From Sternotherus odoratus (taxonomy: Eukaryota > Chordata > Testudines > Kinosternidae), in contig JAVMKO010000003.1 of the NCBI GenBank assembly GCA_032164245.1, positions 35,277,390-35,341,389 on the forward strand: DNA of 64,000 nucleotides. The letters are read 5' to 3'. Each line of letters begins with the position of its first letter. Position 1 is the first letter of the stretch. The notes beneath the pieces are model-generated. The model searched no databases and was not told the origin of the DNA. It worked only from the letters and a program-made list of their open reading frames with translations. Made by a program: the position numbers and the translations under genes. Shown piece by piece: positions 12,345 to 22,672 of this stretch.

Positions 12345-12885
12345 GTGTTGATGCCCGTGACTAATGGAGCTTGGGATGAGGAGTTTGGGATGAGGAAGGT
12401 GCTTAGGGGTGGGCCAGAGGGTTGGAGTGAGGGCTGTGGAGTGGGGCCGGGAATGAAGGGTTCAGGGTGGGAGGGGGCTCTGGACTGGAGCAGGGGGTTA
12501 GGATGCAAGAGGGGGTCAGGGCTCTGGGCTGGAGGTGCAGGTTCTGGCATGGGTCCAGGGTTGAGGGGCTTGGAGTGCGCTGTCTGGGGGAGGGGAGGGG
12601 AGGAGAAAGGGCGGCTCACGCAGCTCTTGCTGCCCGGGGGCGGGGGGGGGGAGCGCCGGCTGGGCTGGGGGGGGGGCAACCACTGTCGGCTGGGCTGGGG
12701 GGGCCCCCATCCGCTGTCGGCTGGGCTGGGGGGAGGGGAGCGCCGGCTGGGCTGGGCTGGGGGGGGGCCCATCTGGGCTGGGGGGGGCCCATCCGCTGTC
12801 GGCTGGGATGGGGGGGCCCCGGCTGGGATGGGGGCCCCCCAAACTATCAAAGTAGGGGGGCCCCAAATTTCTGTCGCCAGCCCTG
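12345..12885. mobile_element. GC-rich hAT-like element with G-rich minisatellite; left end unclear
   Basis: The right end (12840-12885: 'ggggccccaaatttctgtcg', then 'ccagccctg') matches the right end of the complete hAT element at 62764-63363. The interior repeats the motif 'ctgtcggctgggctgggggg' several times (12655-12835). No matching left TIR or TSD was found, so the 5' boundary is approximate. Long frames here are low-complexity artefacts. Confidence 0.6.
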
Positions 12886-13313
12886 CTTGGGTGGGGACAG
12901 CACGTGGAGACCCAAAGCCAGACCTGCTGCTGGCCGCTTCCGGAGTGCAGCACGGTGTTGGAACAGGTAGGCACAAGCCTGCCTTAGCTGGGCAGCACCG
13001 TCGATGGGACTTTTAATGTCCCAGGTGGCAGTGCTGACCAGAACTCTGACCCAGCGCCTGACATGCCGTGATACAGTAGTGAGTTGTGACGTGAACTTTG
13101 AAAAACACTGTACTCGTTGATATGTAACATTTAGCTGAGTTGTACACAAGTTCTTAATAAGTTAATGACTTTACGTTAGCACCTCTCTTAAAGAGCTTCC
13201 TCTTATCAGACTCTAGTCAGCTTGTTAAATACTCTACATTTCAGTGTCCTGTGTTAAGGCAGGTATGTTTATGGCATACCTAAGTTTTGTTTTGGGTCAA
13301 TACATGTTTGGAT
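12886..13313. other. Non-coding spacer
   Basis: No gene is seen; the sequence looks unique. Confidence 0.4.
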
Positions 13314-13321
13314 CTCTTGGC

Positions 13322-13443
13322 TAGGGTGACCAGATGTCCCGATTTTATAGGGACAGTCCCGCTTTTGGGGTTTTTTTCTTCTATAGGCTCCTATTAACCC
13401 CTACCCCATCCCGATTTTTCACACTTGCTGTCTGGTCATCCTA
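13322..13443. mobile_element. hAT-type MITE, 122 bp
   Basis: The ends are TAGGGTGACCAG and CTGGTCATCCTA (one mismatch). The flanking 8-mers are ctcttggc (13314-13321) and ctcttagc (13444-13451), 7 of 8 identical, as expected for an aged hAT TSD. It is non-coding. I recognise the type as common in reptiles. Confidence 0.85.
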
Positions 13444-13654
13444 CTCTTAGCAATGTCCTTCTTATGTTTTTCTCTAACCAGATTTTGCCACTTATATTCA
13501 GTAGTAGCTGTTCCATTAAAATCAATGGGACTGCTCAAGGAGCATGGAAAACTCAATAAGGGTATACAACTGACATTGTATGAGCTGAGAAGGTAGACTG
13601 TATGTGAAAGCCACATGGCAAAAAATGGAAAATGATCACAAACTGAAGGGGGGG

Positions 13655-14027
13655 TGTAACAGGGTCTTCCTGCTGCCTGCCCTCCTCCAGGGTTCTCCCT
13701 GGCCCAATAAAGCTCCGGGAGGCTTTATATGTGCAGCACCCATGCCTTTATTATTTACAGAGTTGACCCACCACCAGTGTCCAGCTATTTACAAGGCTTA
13801 CCAGCCAAGTTGGCTCCTTCTAGCCACAAAGTCAGGCCCAGTCAGCAGGCAAACCTTCCCCTGACTATTCCCCCCATCTTCTGCAGCCTTTATAGTCCTC
13901 AGGCCCACAGGTGTAGCCTATTCTTAGGCCAGGCATCAGGCTTTCCCCAGCCCCAGTCCATTTCCCCTGATTGGGGCTGGCTGAACAGGGGCTAATTAGG
14001 TACCTTTTGCACCAGCACCCTGCTACA
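13655..14027 (-). mobile_element. Solo LTR, 373 bp
   Basis: The ends are TGTAACAGGG and CCTGCTACA, flanked by ggggg on both sides (13650-13654 and 14028-14032). On the minus strand there is a TATA-like 'actataaagg' (near 13890) followed by an AATAAA signal (complement of 13747-13752), so the LTR points left. No internal coding region is present. Confidence 0.75.
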
Positions 14028-14556
14028 GGGGGATATATCCAATAAAGTAGTGTTCCCTATTGCTATCATACAGGAGACTGACTGTGTGAGAACAATAAGG
14101 TTGTTGTGAACAAATCTTAATTAACTAAATTTAATTAAGACAGCCATAGTTCTTCTTGACTTTCCTTTCTGTACCTGCATCTTTAGCTGCTGTGTGTATG
14201 GCTGACTAAACATTCTCTCACATCTGTCACAGTTAACCTCATACTCACTGCCATGTGACAGTACTTGTAAGGATATGTGTAGTAGTAAAGAGCCTTTGCA
14301 TCTTTTGGTAAAAACATTGCTCATTTTTGTATTACATGCCTTTTTCAGTTGTCCTAAGTTCTTTCGAAGCTAAAATGTAATGCTTTCTTATCTCAACAGT
14401 TGTTTATTTTATTTTTGGTTCAACTACTTTTGTCCTACAGCTTGTGATCTAGATTGCAGGTGGGGAAAAGGGGGTGAAAGAATGCCCAGTGATTTTTTTT
14501 TCTCAACTACTTCTGAGGAATCAGAATCTAGACACTTCAAGAAGTAGTCCTTATTG

Positions 14557-14838
14557 TTGTTTTTCTTAGCGTTAGTCCCGCACTATGGCAGGGTCCGCTT
14601 CGGTCAGCATATCCCCCTCCATTCGGAGCCCGGACAGGACCAGTGATACAACCGGGGTATACTCCAACCGATGCGTCACACCACCTGTCGTTGGAGGCAT
14701 TTTATACCTCCTGCCAGGTGTTAGCCTACAGCACCTAGTATTCCCAGGAGGTCTCCCATCCAGGTACTAGCCAGGCCCGACCCTGCTTAGCTTCCGAGAT
14801 CAAACTGGATTGGGCGTGTCCAGGGCGGTATAGCCGTA
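14557..14838 (-). mobile_element. 5S rRNA-derived retrosequence with 19-bp TSD
   Basis: On the minus strand, 14838-14721 is a nearly full 5S rRNA lacking the first few bases. It keeps the 'ctcggaagctaagcagggtc' core and the 'ggatgggagacc'-like box. It is followed by about 150 bp of unrelated tail and an A-rich end ('aagaaaaacaa'). The 19-bp direct repeat caagaagtagtccttattg flanks it exactly (14538-14556 and 14839-14857). The long TSD and A-rich tail show LINE-type retrotransposition. It is either a 5S-headed SINE or a retrocopy of a read-through 5S transcript. Confidence 0.88.
14721..14838 (-). pseudogene. 5S rRNA pseudogene (head of the retrosequence)
   Basis: About 118 nt align with vertebrate 5S rRNA. 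The start corresponds to roughly base 4 of 5S, and there are several substitutions (for example 'ccaatccagtttgatc' where 5S has 'ccgatctcgtctgatc'). Internal promoter boxes are largely retained. It is not a functional 5S locus, because it sits alone inside a TSD-flanked insertion. Confidence 0.85.
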
Positions 14839-14857
14839 CAAGAAGTAGTCCTTATTG

Positions 14858-17815
14858 AAACTTAAAATATATTAAATGCTGGAGAAAATCTATTGTGAAT
14901 TGTCAATTGAGAGAGTCAGCCCCAAACAGATGAATGTGTGTGGGGGGGGGGGGGTCTGACCTAGTTTGGATGCAAGCAAGCAAGGATGCTCTTCCTTAAA
15001 GCCATTCATCTTTCTTTTCTTTTTTGTGGGTAGTTAGGATCTTATTTGTTAAAGTAAGTTTGCATATTTAAGTCCCCATGCCTACACAGACTTCCACATA
15101 AGTAGTTCCACTGAGGTTAACAGCATGTCTCACCTCTGTAAAGTTAAGCATATATCTAAGTGATTACAGGATCGAAGCCTACATTTAGAGGGATTTTCTT
15201 AAATTTTCCATAAAAATTCATTTATGCTGAGACCAAACATGGAAACTTTCAATTTAGAAAGAGAAGTTTTGGGGAAGTTATTTGCAAGTAAAATGGAATT
15301 ATAATGAAACTTGCTACATCTTGCAACCTTAGTTTTTGATGTGATGTGTGTGCAGTTGAAATACAAACCTTAGTTTTCAGTAATATTGATCTACACTAGG
15401 GAAAAAGCATATGTGTTTGATAAGCCTAATTTCTTTTCTTTTAAAAAATATATAGCTGGCACCTATTTGTTATGCAGTATTTAAAAAATTGTTCTGGTTC
15501 AGTGGGAAAAAAGCAAATCTAAACTAAAAGTAAGCAATTTTGTCCTGCTTTTTTCTGCAAAAATTTGCTCTGGAGGAAGAAGTGATCTGAACATCTTCAA
15601 GTATGATTTTGAATATATGCCAAACTGTAGATATGTTTGCCAAACATTTTTGAATAGTATTCCCATTAGGACTCTGTCTTTTAGAGAATATATTGTTGAA
15701 GTAAGCCTTGCTTATCAGTCTGAGATTTGAGAGAAGTATGGCTTGTCTGTCAATGCATAGTGTAAAACATTTTATTAGTAAAATTGTCTTCATTCTAGTT
15801 TTTTCACCCTTCACCCTCCTTTTTGCCAGGAAACACTTCTGTAGAAAACTACCGAGGGGAAAAAAAGTATTTTGGAGGAATTTCCACAATCTTTGCTGTG
15901 TATCAGTTGTCTTTATAATACATTTCACATTCTTCTTGTTGTTGTCAACAGGAGAAATTGGCAGGTAATTTTTCTGCCTCAGATTTTCAATTAGATGCTC
16001 AAACTTTTTCAGATCCCGAAGGCCCTTAATGCGAGCACATGGATTTGCCCGCGCAGTCTCCACTTGTGAATGCATGTTAGGAAATTAACATTCCTTTATC
16101 GGTCATACAAAAAGTGTGTTAGAATTTCTGTCATTTAAAATCTTGTGCTTCTGTAGTTTGACAAAATGGGAGCCTGTACTTTAGCTGAACAATATTGATA
16201 GTTTAGAGAAAAGTATTAGTTCCAGTTAATATACTAATGTGGATACAATATTTTCAATAATTTGCATTAAATGTTTCAGATTGTGTTTTCTTCACAGAAT
16301 GAGTACCTACACCAGTAATAAAATTCCTTGGTGCTATTAAAGGAAAAGTTGAGACTATTGTAGCTATTAGGGCAGACAAGTTGACCCAGGTAATTTTTGC
16401 TGAGCATACTGCTATGGCTCTCATCATGCACTCATCTGCAACCCCATTAACTTCAATAGAATTCTTCACAGGCAAAGAACAATGTCTGCATGAAAAAGCT
16501 GGTAAGTTTAGGGCAAATTCAGTTGTTAATCAGATGATAGTTATGAAGCACCTAAGTGTTAAAAATCCACTATTTAGTGTAGTATTCCAATATAGTTTTA
16601 TACAAAAATATTTACTTTTTAAAATTTTCAACTTTAAAACTGCTTATAATGTTAAATGACCTAATAGCAAATTTCTAAAATAAATAAAGGACAAATAGGA
16701 TCAAACCAACTTTTTAAGCACTAGGATATAATGAGTTTGCACTTTACTTTGTTACTATCTAAGCAGTGTCACTGTTTGGTTTGATCATTTTCATCCTTTT
16801 ATGTTTAGAAAGATGAAAACCTAGAGTATTTCTCCTTGGACCTACTCAAGCTAGTGTATAGTAATGCAGACTTCCTCGATCCTTTTAGGACCCTGCAGAT
16901 TCTTCAAATCTCTCACTGCAGGATAACTGTACTTCTTAGCTGTCTTCACTGCATTATATTATTCTTTATCAGAAGCAGGCTGATACTTTTTCTCTTTCAT
17001 GTGTGTGTGCTCTTCATCTTCAGCTGTGCCTGGGGTTCCACATACATGTTTTCCTTTCAAATTTTTAGCAAGTGACAGGCTACCTTAAAATGTTGGACAA
17101 TGTAAGTGTAATGTTTCCTATTAATGCAGTAAATTTGGGAGCATACTCTTCCCTAGATCTTTCTGAAGAACTATAGTGTCAGCAAATATAAACACTAATG
17201 AACCAGTCCTCAGAGATACTGAGCACCCTAACTATATTGAATCCCTCTGAAGTTGTAAACTCAGACCTTAAGATTTCACCAGCAATATACCCAACTCCAT
17301 TAAATGTGTACCATTTTTAGAACTATCTTTCTTACTAAATTTGTAGCTTAATGGAGCACACTATTTTTTGTGCCTGATTTACCACTCTCTTACACCATAG
17401 TTTTATGCTGCTCTAAGTTTCATACCTGGTGCTCAGAGGGAGTGGCTTCCCAGGGTTTGGAGATTTACTCCCAGTAGGGGGGTTGGAGAAAAAGGGGAAC
17501 CCTGAAGTTAGTGAGGCATTCACAGTAGGCTGTCAACCCCCAGTCGTCTCTGAAATATCTCCAGATTTGTTCTCCATTCCCAGGCAGGATAGAAAAGGGA
17601 AAGAAGGGTAGTTAAGGCATTGGGGCCCCCGATCCTGACCCAGGGAAAGAGGGTCGCCCTTGTAGGCAGGTGGACCAGGGTAGCTGGAAAGGAGGCCCCC
17701 AAGCCTGATCCCCACCCTAATGTCTCTGAACCAGGAGAGGCACATTAGAATTCAGGCAGACCAGCCTTGGGAGGAAAAATGTTGGACGGGACCAGGCTGG
17801 GGGGTGGGGAGAGGG
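14858..17815. other. AT-rich intronic DNA, one unexplained open frame
   Basis: No recognised exon or repeat boundary is seen. The longest open frame outside repeats lies here (15524-16075, minus; listed separately). The part at 17400-17815 is GC-richer and may be old repeat, but I cannot classify it. Confidence 0.4.
15524..16075 (-). CDS. Unrecognised 183-codon open frame, doubtful
   Basis: This open frame of 183 codons has no family I recognise. The N-terminal 75 residues are charged and not low-complexity (rich in K, N, L, R). The C-terminal half looks like translated AT-rich DNA. I see no splice-site support. With a stop frequency of 3/64, one frame this long in 64 kb is not far from chance. 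It could be an old pseudogene fragment, or nothing. Confidence 0.12.
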   Translation of the reverse strand: MHSQVETARANPCARIKGLRDLKKFEHLIENLRQKNYLPISPVDNNKKNVKCIIKTTDTQQRLWKFLQNTFFPLGSFLQKCFLAKRRVKGEKTRMKTILLIKCFTLCIDRQAILLSNLRLISKAYFNNIFSKRQSPNGNTIQKCLANISTVWHIFKIILEDVQITSSSRANFCRKKQDKIAYF

Positions 17816-17817
17816 AG

Positions 17818-18007
17818 GGGAGGGATACCTCAGTGTTTTGAGCATTGGTGTGCTAAACCCAGATTGTGAGTTCAGTCCTTGAGGGGTCCATTTAGGGATC
17901 TGGGGCAAAAATCTGGTGGATGATTTAGTTGGGGTTGGTCCTGCTTTGAGCAGGGGGTTGGACTAGATGACCTCCTGAGGTCCCTTCCAACCCTGATATT
18001 CTATGAT
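17818..18007 (+). mobile_element. tRNA-derived SINE with CR1 tail (tortoise PolIII/SINE type)
   Basis: The head is tRNA-like: an A-box-like region 'tacctcagtgttttgagc' and a B-box-like 'gagttcagtcc' about 40 bp later. A body ('ccatttagggatctggggca') follows, and then a tail (about 17925-18007) nearly identical to the 3' end of the CR1 LINE at 60630-60720, ending 'attctatgat'. This is the arrangement known for turtle PolIII SINEs mobilised by CR1. There is no coding capacity. Confidence 0.88.
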
Positions 18008-19164
18008 CCAAGGTATGACAACATTAGGAAGGAGGTGACCAAAATAGATGGGGTCCCTGGGGAACAGAAAACCCAGGGACCAGGACCCTACTTCATAATG
18101 AAAAAGGATCTTTTGTACTGGGTTGCACCAGTATAGGGGCAAAAGGCACAGCAGCTCCTAGTACCTCAAAAACACCAGAACGCCATATTAAGCTTTGCCC
18201 ATGGTCATCTATTTGGGGGGCATTTGGGGGTAGAGAAGACCCTGGCACAGGTCCTATGACTGTTCTTCTGGCCCGAGGTACATGAAGAAATGTGGGAGGT
18301 ACTGTGCCTCCTGCCCAGAATGTTAACAGGATTGAAATTAGAGAGATTTTGCTCAGGCTTTAAAAAAAAAATTAAAAAAATCAAAGGGTGTGCAGCAGTC
18401 CTGGAGTGCTACAAATTCTTTGATGTTACAAAGATAGTTGGGTAATTCAGTTTGAAGAGGTGGATTGAGCCATTCAATCTCTAGTCCTAGCTGGGGGTGG
18501 TCAAATGGCTTCCAGAGTGTGCCATATGTTTTCTCTTCCAAGCTGACTACCTCCACTCCTTTATGTGTAGGCTGGTTTTGAAAGCAATGCTAGCTCTGCA
18601 GAGTCCTTGTGCTGTCTGAATACAAGGGTTTCAATTATTTCTAGCCTCTGGATGAGTTTCTCTCCTTGTTTTACACCTGAGCGGGATCCAAGCACAATCT
18701 GGCTGGAAAGCTGCACTTAGAAATAAAAATGGAAAGAAAAGCAAAATTTAAGGTCCAAACAGAAACTTCTTGGTCATATTGCACAATGGATAATATGCTG
18801 TTCCTGTTATTCCAGTCAATATATAGATTAATACATCATTCTGTGATTTTTCTAAAGGTGGTAGGTAGCTGCTATCTCAAAGGGATTTCAGCATTTTAAC
18901 TCCTTTGAAAATCCCATCCTTAGCATTTATAAGATAAACATGTATACCAAACCACATGAATTGTGCAACACAACTTGACCTAATGTTTCTGTTGGAATCA
19001 TAGCATTTGCATTCCAGACCCTCTGTGATTAGCTGTGCAAATTTTAATCTAACATTCATGCAATTTTTTGCCTTTAATATTAATTTAACCCAACTGTATT
19101 TCCAGCAGTAGGACCCACTGTACAAATAAAACAACTTTTCATTATGAGTCACCTCAACAATAAT
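18008..19164. other. Intronic DNA, no gene seen
   Basis: The part at 18008-18320 is GC-richer and may be an old unclassified repeat. The remainder is AT-rich and unique-looking. Confidence 0.4.
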
Positions 19165-19245
19165 CAGGGAGGTAGCCGTGTTAGTCTGGAATAGCAGAGG
19201 TAACAAAGTCCTGTGGCACCTTAAAGACTAACTATAAAGTTTTGT
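19165..19245. repeat. Penelope-like element LTR fragment
   Basis: It contains 'ggtagccgtgttagtctgga' and 'cctgtggcaccttaaagact', the common vertebrate Penelope-like 3'/LTR sequence. It is cut before the ribozyme region. The family assignment is from memory. Confidence 0.75.
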
Positions 19246-19835
19246 TACCTCAACAATAAATGCATTCAGGGAAAATGTTTGAAGAAGTGGGAATATAACA
19301 GGCCTTTTAAAGTAATGTCCTGTAAAATGTGTGAAACAGCAGGATTACAATCAAGTTAAATTGTATGTCTTCCATCTAAGAAATTCATGTCCTGTCGGGT
19401 TTTTAACATAAACAGAGGTTGTCAGTCCTAATCAGTTTCATCTTGGAAACCCTAGAGCTCCAGGCTAACAAAAGCAGCATGGCAAGTTGAGCACAAAGGT
19501 CCCTTGAAAACAAGTCTGATTGTTAATTTTAGATAAACTAACACTAAATTAATGTCTCTTGGTGATTATTTTGTCTCTTTTCAGATGTAGCTGATTTGTC
19601 TAAATAAACAACTCAGGAGATTAGTAGATGTTCTCAATTCTCTCTGACGAAGAAAAAGGCTATTTGAGCCACCAAAGATAGGATCGTGTTTATCATGAGT
19701 CTCTGTTTCTGGGTTGTTTTCATTAATTAGAGTATAGTATATAATTTGTTGAACTTCTTATCTGAATGCTTTTTAGCTGAAATATTTTGATGTTTACTTG
19801 GTGAATACACATTTGGAAATAACTGATAATTCATT

Positions 19836-20120
19836 AAGAAAGCGAGGAATACTTGTAGCACCTTAGAGACTAACTAGTTTATTTCAGCATAAGCTTTTGT
19901 GAGCTATAGCTCACTTCATCGGATGCGTGAAAGTGACAGAGTCCTGTGGCACCTTAAAGACTAACTAAAGTATTGAAGCATAAGCTTTCGTGGGCTAGTA
20001 CCCACTTTGTCGGATGCAGCCCATGGAAGCATATGCTTCAATACTTTAGTTAGTCTTTAAGGTGCCACAGGACTCTGTCACTTCTGCTATTCCAGACTAA
20101 CACGGCTACCTCTCTGATTC
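19836..20120. repeat. Compound Penelope-like cluster with an inverted pair
   Basis: Three fragments abut. 19836-19928 is an antisense copy with a decayed hammerhead core. 19933-20017 and 20021-20120 face each other: arms 19933-19986 and 20028-20081 are 54 bp with a single mismatch. The flank ends with 'agactaacacggctacctct', the LTR edge motif in reverse. Head-to-head copies are typical of Penelope-like insertions. Confidence 0.8.
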
Positions 20121-20789
20121 ATGAAAGTGAGTGAGTGCAATCACAGGAATACCAGAATCCTGCCTTTTTTTATTTTCACATCAGAGATTGCAAAGTGTAT
20201 TATGGCCTTGAGCGTGTACTCATTGAAGTCAGTTGGGAAAGCTCTTTGACCTTCGAGATGCATATGTTGTTTGAACACTGTACATTTACATAAGAATAAA
20301 TACCCACAACACATTTTGACCGTGTGTTAGCCCTTTTGGCCTGCCTTAACTATATCAGCTTCTGGCTTCCCTAAAATGTCTGGCAAGCCAAACCATCTTA
20401 TAGAAAATTAACTGTTTGTAATTTCAGCAGAGCAGCCAAGGATTTCAGGAGCACAAAATGTTGTACCCTCATTTCTGGAGATACCACTTCTCAATAGGAC
20501 TGACTTCTCTGAAGAATGACAATGACAGAGATTGTGCAAATACTGCCTGTGCTATCTCAGCAAGGGCTTTGTTTTTCATTGTTCATCTGACACTGATCAC
20601 CAACACTAAGAAACTCCCTTTTATAAAGATATAAACCTGCTTTGTAATTTTATCTGAGGATATGAAAACTCTTTACAAAACAACCCCTTGTAAATTGGGT
20701 GAGCATTTTTATCCCATCTCCATAGATTTGTAAACTAAAGCACAAAGATCAAAGTCACACAGGTTTAAGATTAGCAGCAGTATCCATAA
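20121..20789. other. Intronic DNA, no gene seen
   Basis: The sequence looks AT-rich and unique; no feature is recognised. Confidence 0.4.
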
Positions 20790-20930
20790 AGAAAATGAGA
20801 AATACTTGTGGCACCTTAGAGACTAACCAGTTTATTTTAGCCTAAGCTTTCATGGGCTATAGCCCACTTCATCAGATGCATAGAATGGAATGCACAGAAG
20901 TAAGATGCCTTTATATACACAGGAAGCCTA
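20790..20930 (-). repeat. Penelope-like LTR fragment with hammerhead motif
   Basis: On the minus strand the order is 'cttctgtgcattccattcta', then CTGATGA, stem, GAAA, then 'ggttagtctctaaggtgcca'. The CTGATGA and GAAA boxes are both intact (see the ribozyme entry). Bases 20880-20915 share the 'acttctg...ccattctatgcat' stretch with the 53.3 kb copy. Confidence 0.78.
20839..20880 (-). ncRNA. Hammerhead ribozyme motif (minimal, Penelope-like type)
   Basis: On the minus strand, CTGATGA (complement of 20869-20875) is followed by a 6-bp stem II (GTGGGC, loop TATA, GCCCAT with one G-U) and GAAA (complement of 20848-20851). A short stem III follows, in which GC pairs with GC around TTAG, then U-A at the cleavage position. 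Penelope-like elements are known to carry minimal hammerheads. Activity is untested, and a 2-bp stem III is weak as a monomer. Confidence 0.65.
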
Positions 20931-22036
20931 AAAAGTTAAAAATTACCATACCAATTCTAAGAGGCTGTTTAATTTGGATGATCTGTTATCAGCAGGAGGA
21001 AAAAAAAAACCTTTTGTAGTGATAATCAAATGGAGCTGTGTCTGACAATTGACAAGAAGGTGTGAAGGAAACTTAACTAGGGAAATAGACTCAATTAGTG
21101 TAATGACTAAAGTGACACAGTGAGTTAGTGTCAAAGTCAGGAGTCCACTGTTCAGGTCATTTCCCTGTTTTTCACATTGGTGAAAAATTTCCAGCATCAA
21201 ACATCTCAGCTACTCTTGTGCTCAAACTTTTATTTTTGCCTTCATCTCCTATCGTATGGTAACTGTAGCTCTTGTTGTTTATTACCTAAGAGCTAGTTCA
21301 CCAAGCTTCAACAAGGAAAACAGGGACAAAAATATCAGATAGGTTTGGTGTGTCCAGTTATTATTGTGCATTTATTGTATATGTTGTTAAACCTGAACTA
21401 GACTGAGGAGGCGCTGCTGGCATGAGGAAGATATTCCAATGAACTAGTCAACAAGGACATCTGCCCCCTCACTGATCAAATAGTATGTTGCACAGTGTCC
21501 TCCTAGAACCTATACTTACACTGGAAACCTAAATAGCAGCTGCTGTTGTGTTTTGTTTTAAAATGCTGCCCCTCATCCTGTGGCTGGCCATGAGACTTTA
21601 CTTAATTCAGGAAGACAAAGACTTAGATGTGATGTTTCATGTGTTTGTGACCTCCAGATTTGATTGCTGTATTGTATTGTACCGGGAAGTGAAATCACAA
21701 ACACTGAAAAGACTTTAACTGGTGCAACTAATTGGCTTATAAAAAAAACCGCTTTTATTATAATGGTTTGATTATTTCAGCTCGAGATAGTTTAGGGGTA
21801 ATGGTTAGTCTTTAGTACTTGCAGTACTGTTTTTCGGTTTTTTCCCTGGGTTCAAGACTACATTTCTTTTCTTTGAAATATGTTGGGCTCTTTCAGCTCT
21901 ACAGCTGGTTCCATCTTCTTCCAGCAATACAAATCTATGATGTTTTGAATATGGCCCTTCCACTTAGTCATCTGCATTTTCTCAACCCAAATTGCATGTG
22001 TGTGATTGTGACTAAGGATACCGTAACTTACTTTCC
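20931..22036. other. Intronic DNA, no gene seen
   Basis: No exon, RNA or bounded repeat is recognised. Confidence 0.4.
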
Positions 22037-22272
22037 TAAGGCCCAGTTTACACTGGAGTTTTTAGCCACGGGTAAACCTGAGTGTAAGCAGCACCATTAA
22101 AAGCTGTAGTTTACAGCAGCATAGTGTATCTCGATACCAGGGGTGAAATCCTGGTCCCTTTTGAAGTCAATGGGAGTTATGCCATTGATTTCAGTGGAGC
22201 CAAGGTTTGAGGCATTTACACACGTGCATGGCTACATCTGTGCTAAAGCCCATAGTGCAGACAAGGCCTATT
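22037..22272. mobile_element. Probable Harbinger-like MITE, decayed
   Basis: The ends AAGGCCCAGTTTACACT and AGTGCAGACAAGGCCTA are imperfectly inverted. The start and end match the 'aaggcc...tacact' signature of the better preserved element at 1644-2332. Near the middle is a small palindrome (about 22160-22200: 'gaagtcaatgg' and 'ccattgatttc'). Confidence 0.5.
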
Positions 22273-22275
22273 TTA

Positions 22276-22667
22276 AAGGTTTCCCTTAATGCCTCTTACA
22301 ACTGGCTCAAAGTAAAATACAGGATTAAGTTTATCATGTGTTGGTCTTAATGGTCAAAGCTTTCCAGTGGCTTGGACCTAGGCTGTCTCAAAAGACTTTG
22401 TGACCAAGATTTACTGTGCTACCTTGGAACAGTGATCTGTCTATAACCAGAAGAAGCAGGAGATAGAGATTTTTCAGCATTGTGCCCACACTTGTGGAAT
22501 TACTTCTTACAAGACGAAAAAGTTCCCACCATTCTCACCGCATTCAGAGAGAAACACAAAATCCTTCATCTACTTAGCTTTTTTATTAAAAATTACTATT
22601 AAACAAATTCTCTCAACCTATGCTACAGAAAGGGAGGGAGAGAACCAAAGGTAGAGCTTATCTTTAA
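22276..22667. other. Non-coding spacer
   Basis: Nothing is recognised. Confidence 0.4.
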
Positions 22668-22672
22668 ACCAC

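Noticed and set aside
12272..12976. 234-codon proline-rich frame (minus) and 223-codon glycine-rich frame (plus)
   Set aside because: Both are translations of the G-rich minisatellite in a hAT-like element, open on both strands because of composition.
14585..14770. 61-codon frame
   Set aside because: It is antisense to the 5S-derived retrosequence.
14721..14838. Functional 5S rRNA gene
   Set aside because: It lacks the first bases, has substitutions, is single-copy here and sits in a TSD-flanked retro-insertion.
16254..16659. Overlapping frames of 73 and 92 codons
   Set aside because: They carry pieces of the common 'attaacttcaatagaa' type repeat motif; no conserved protein features.
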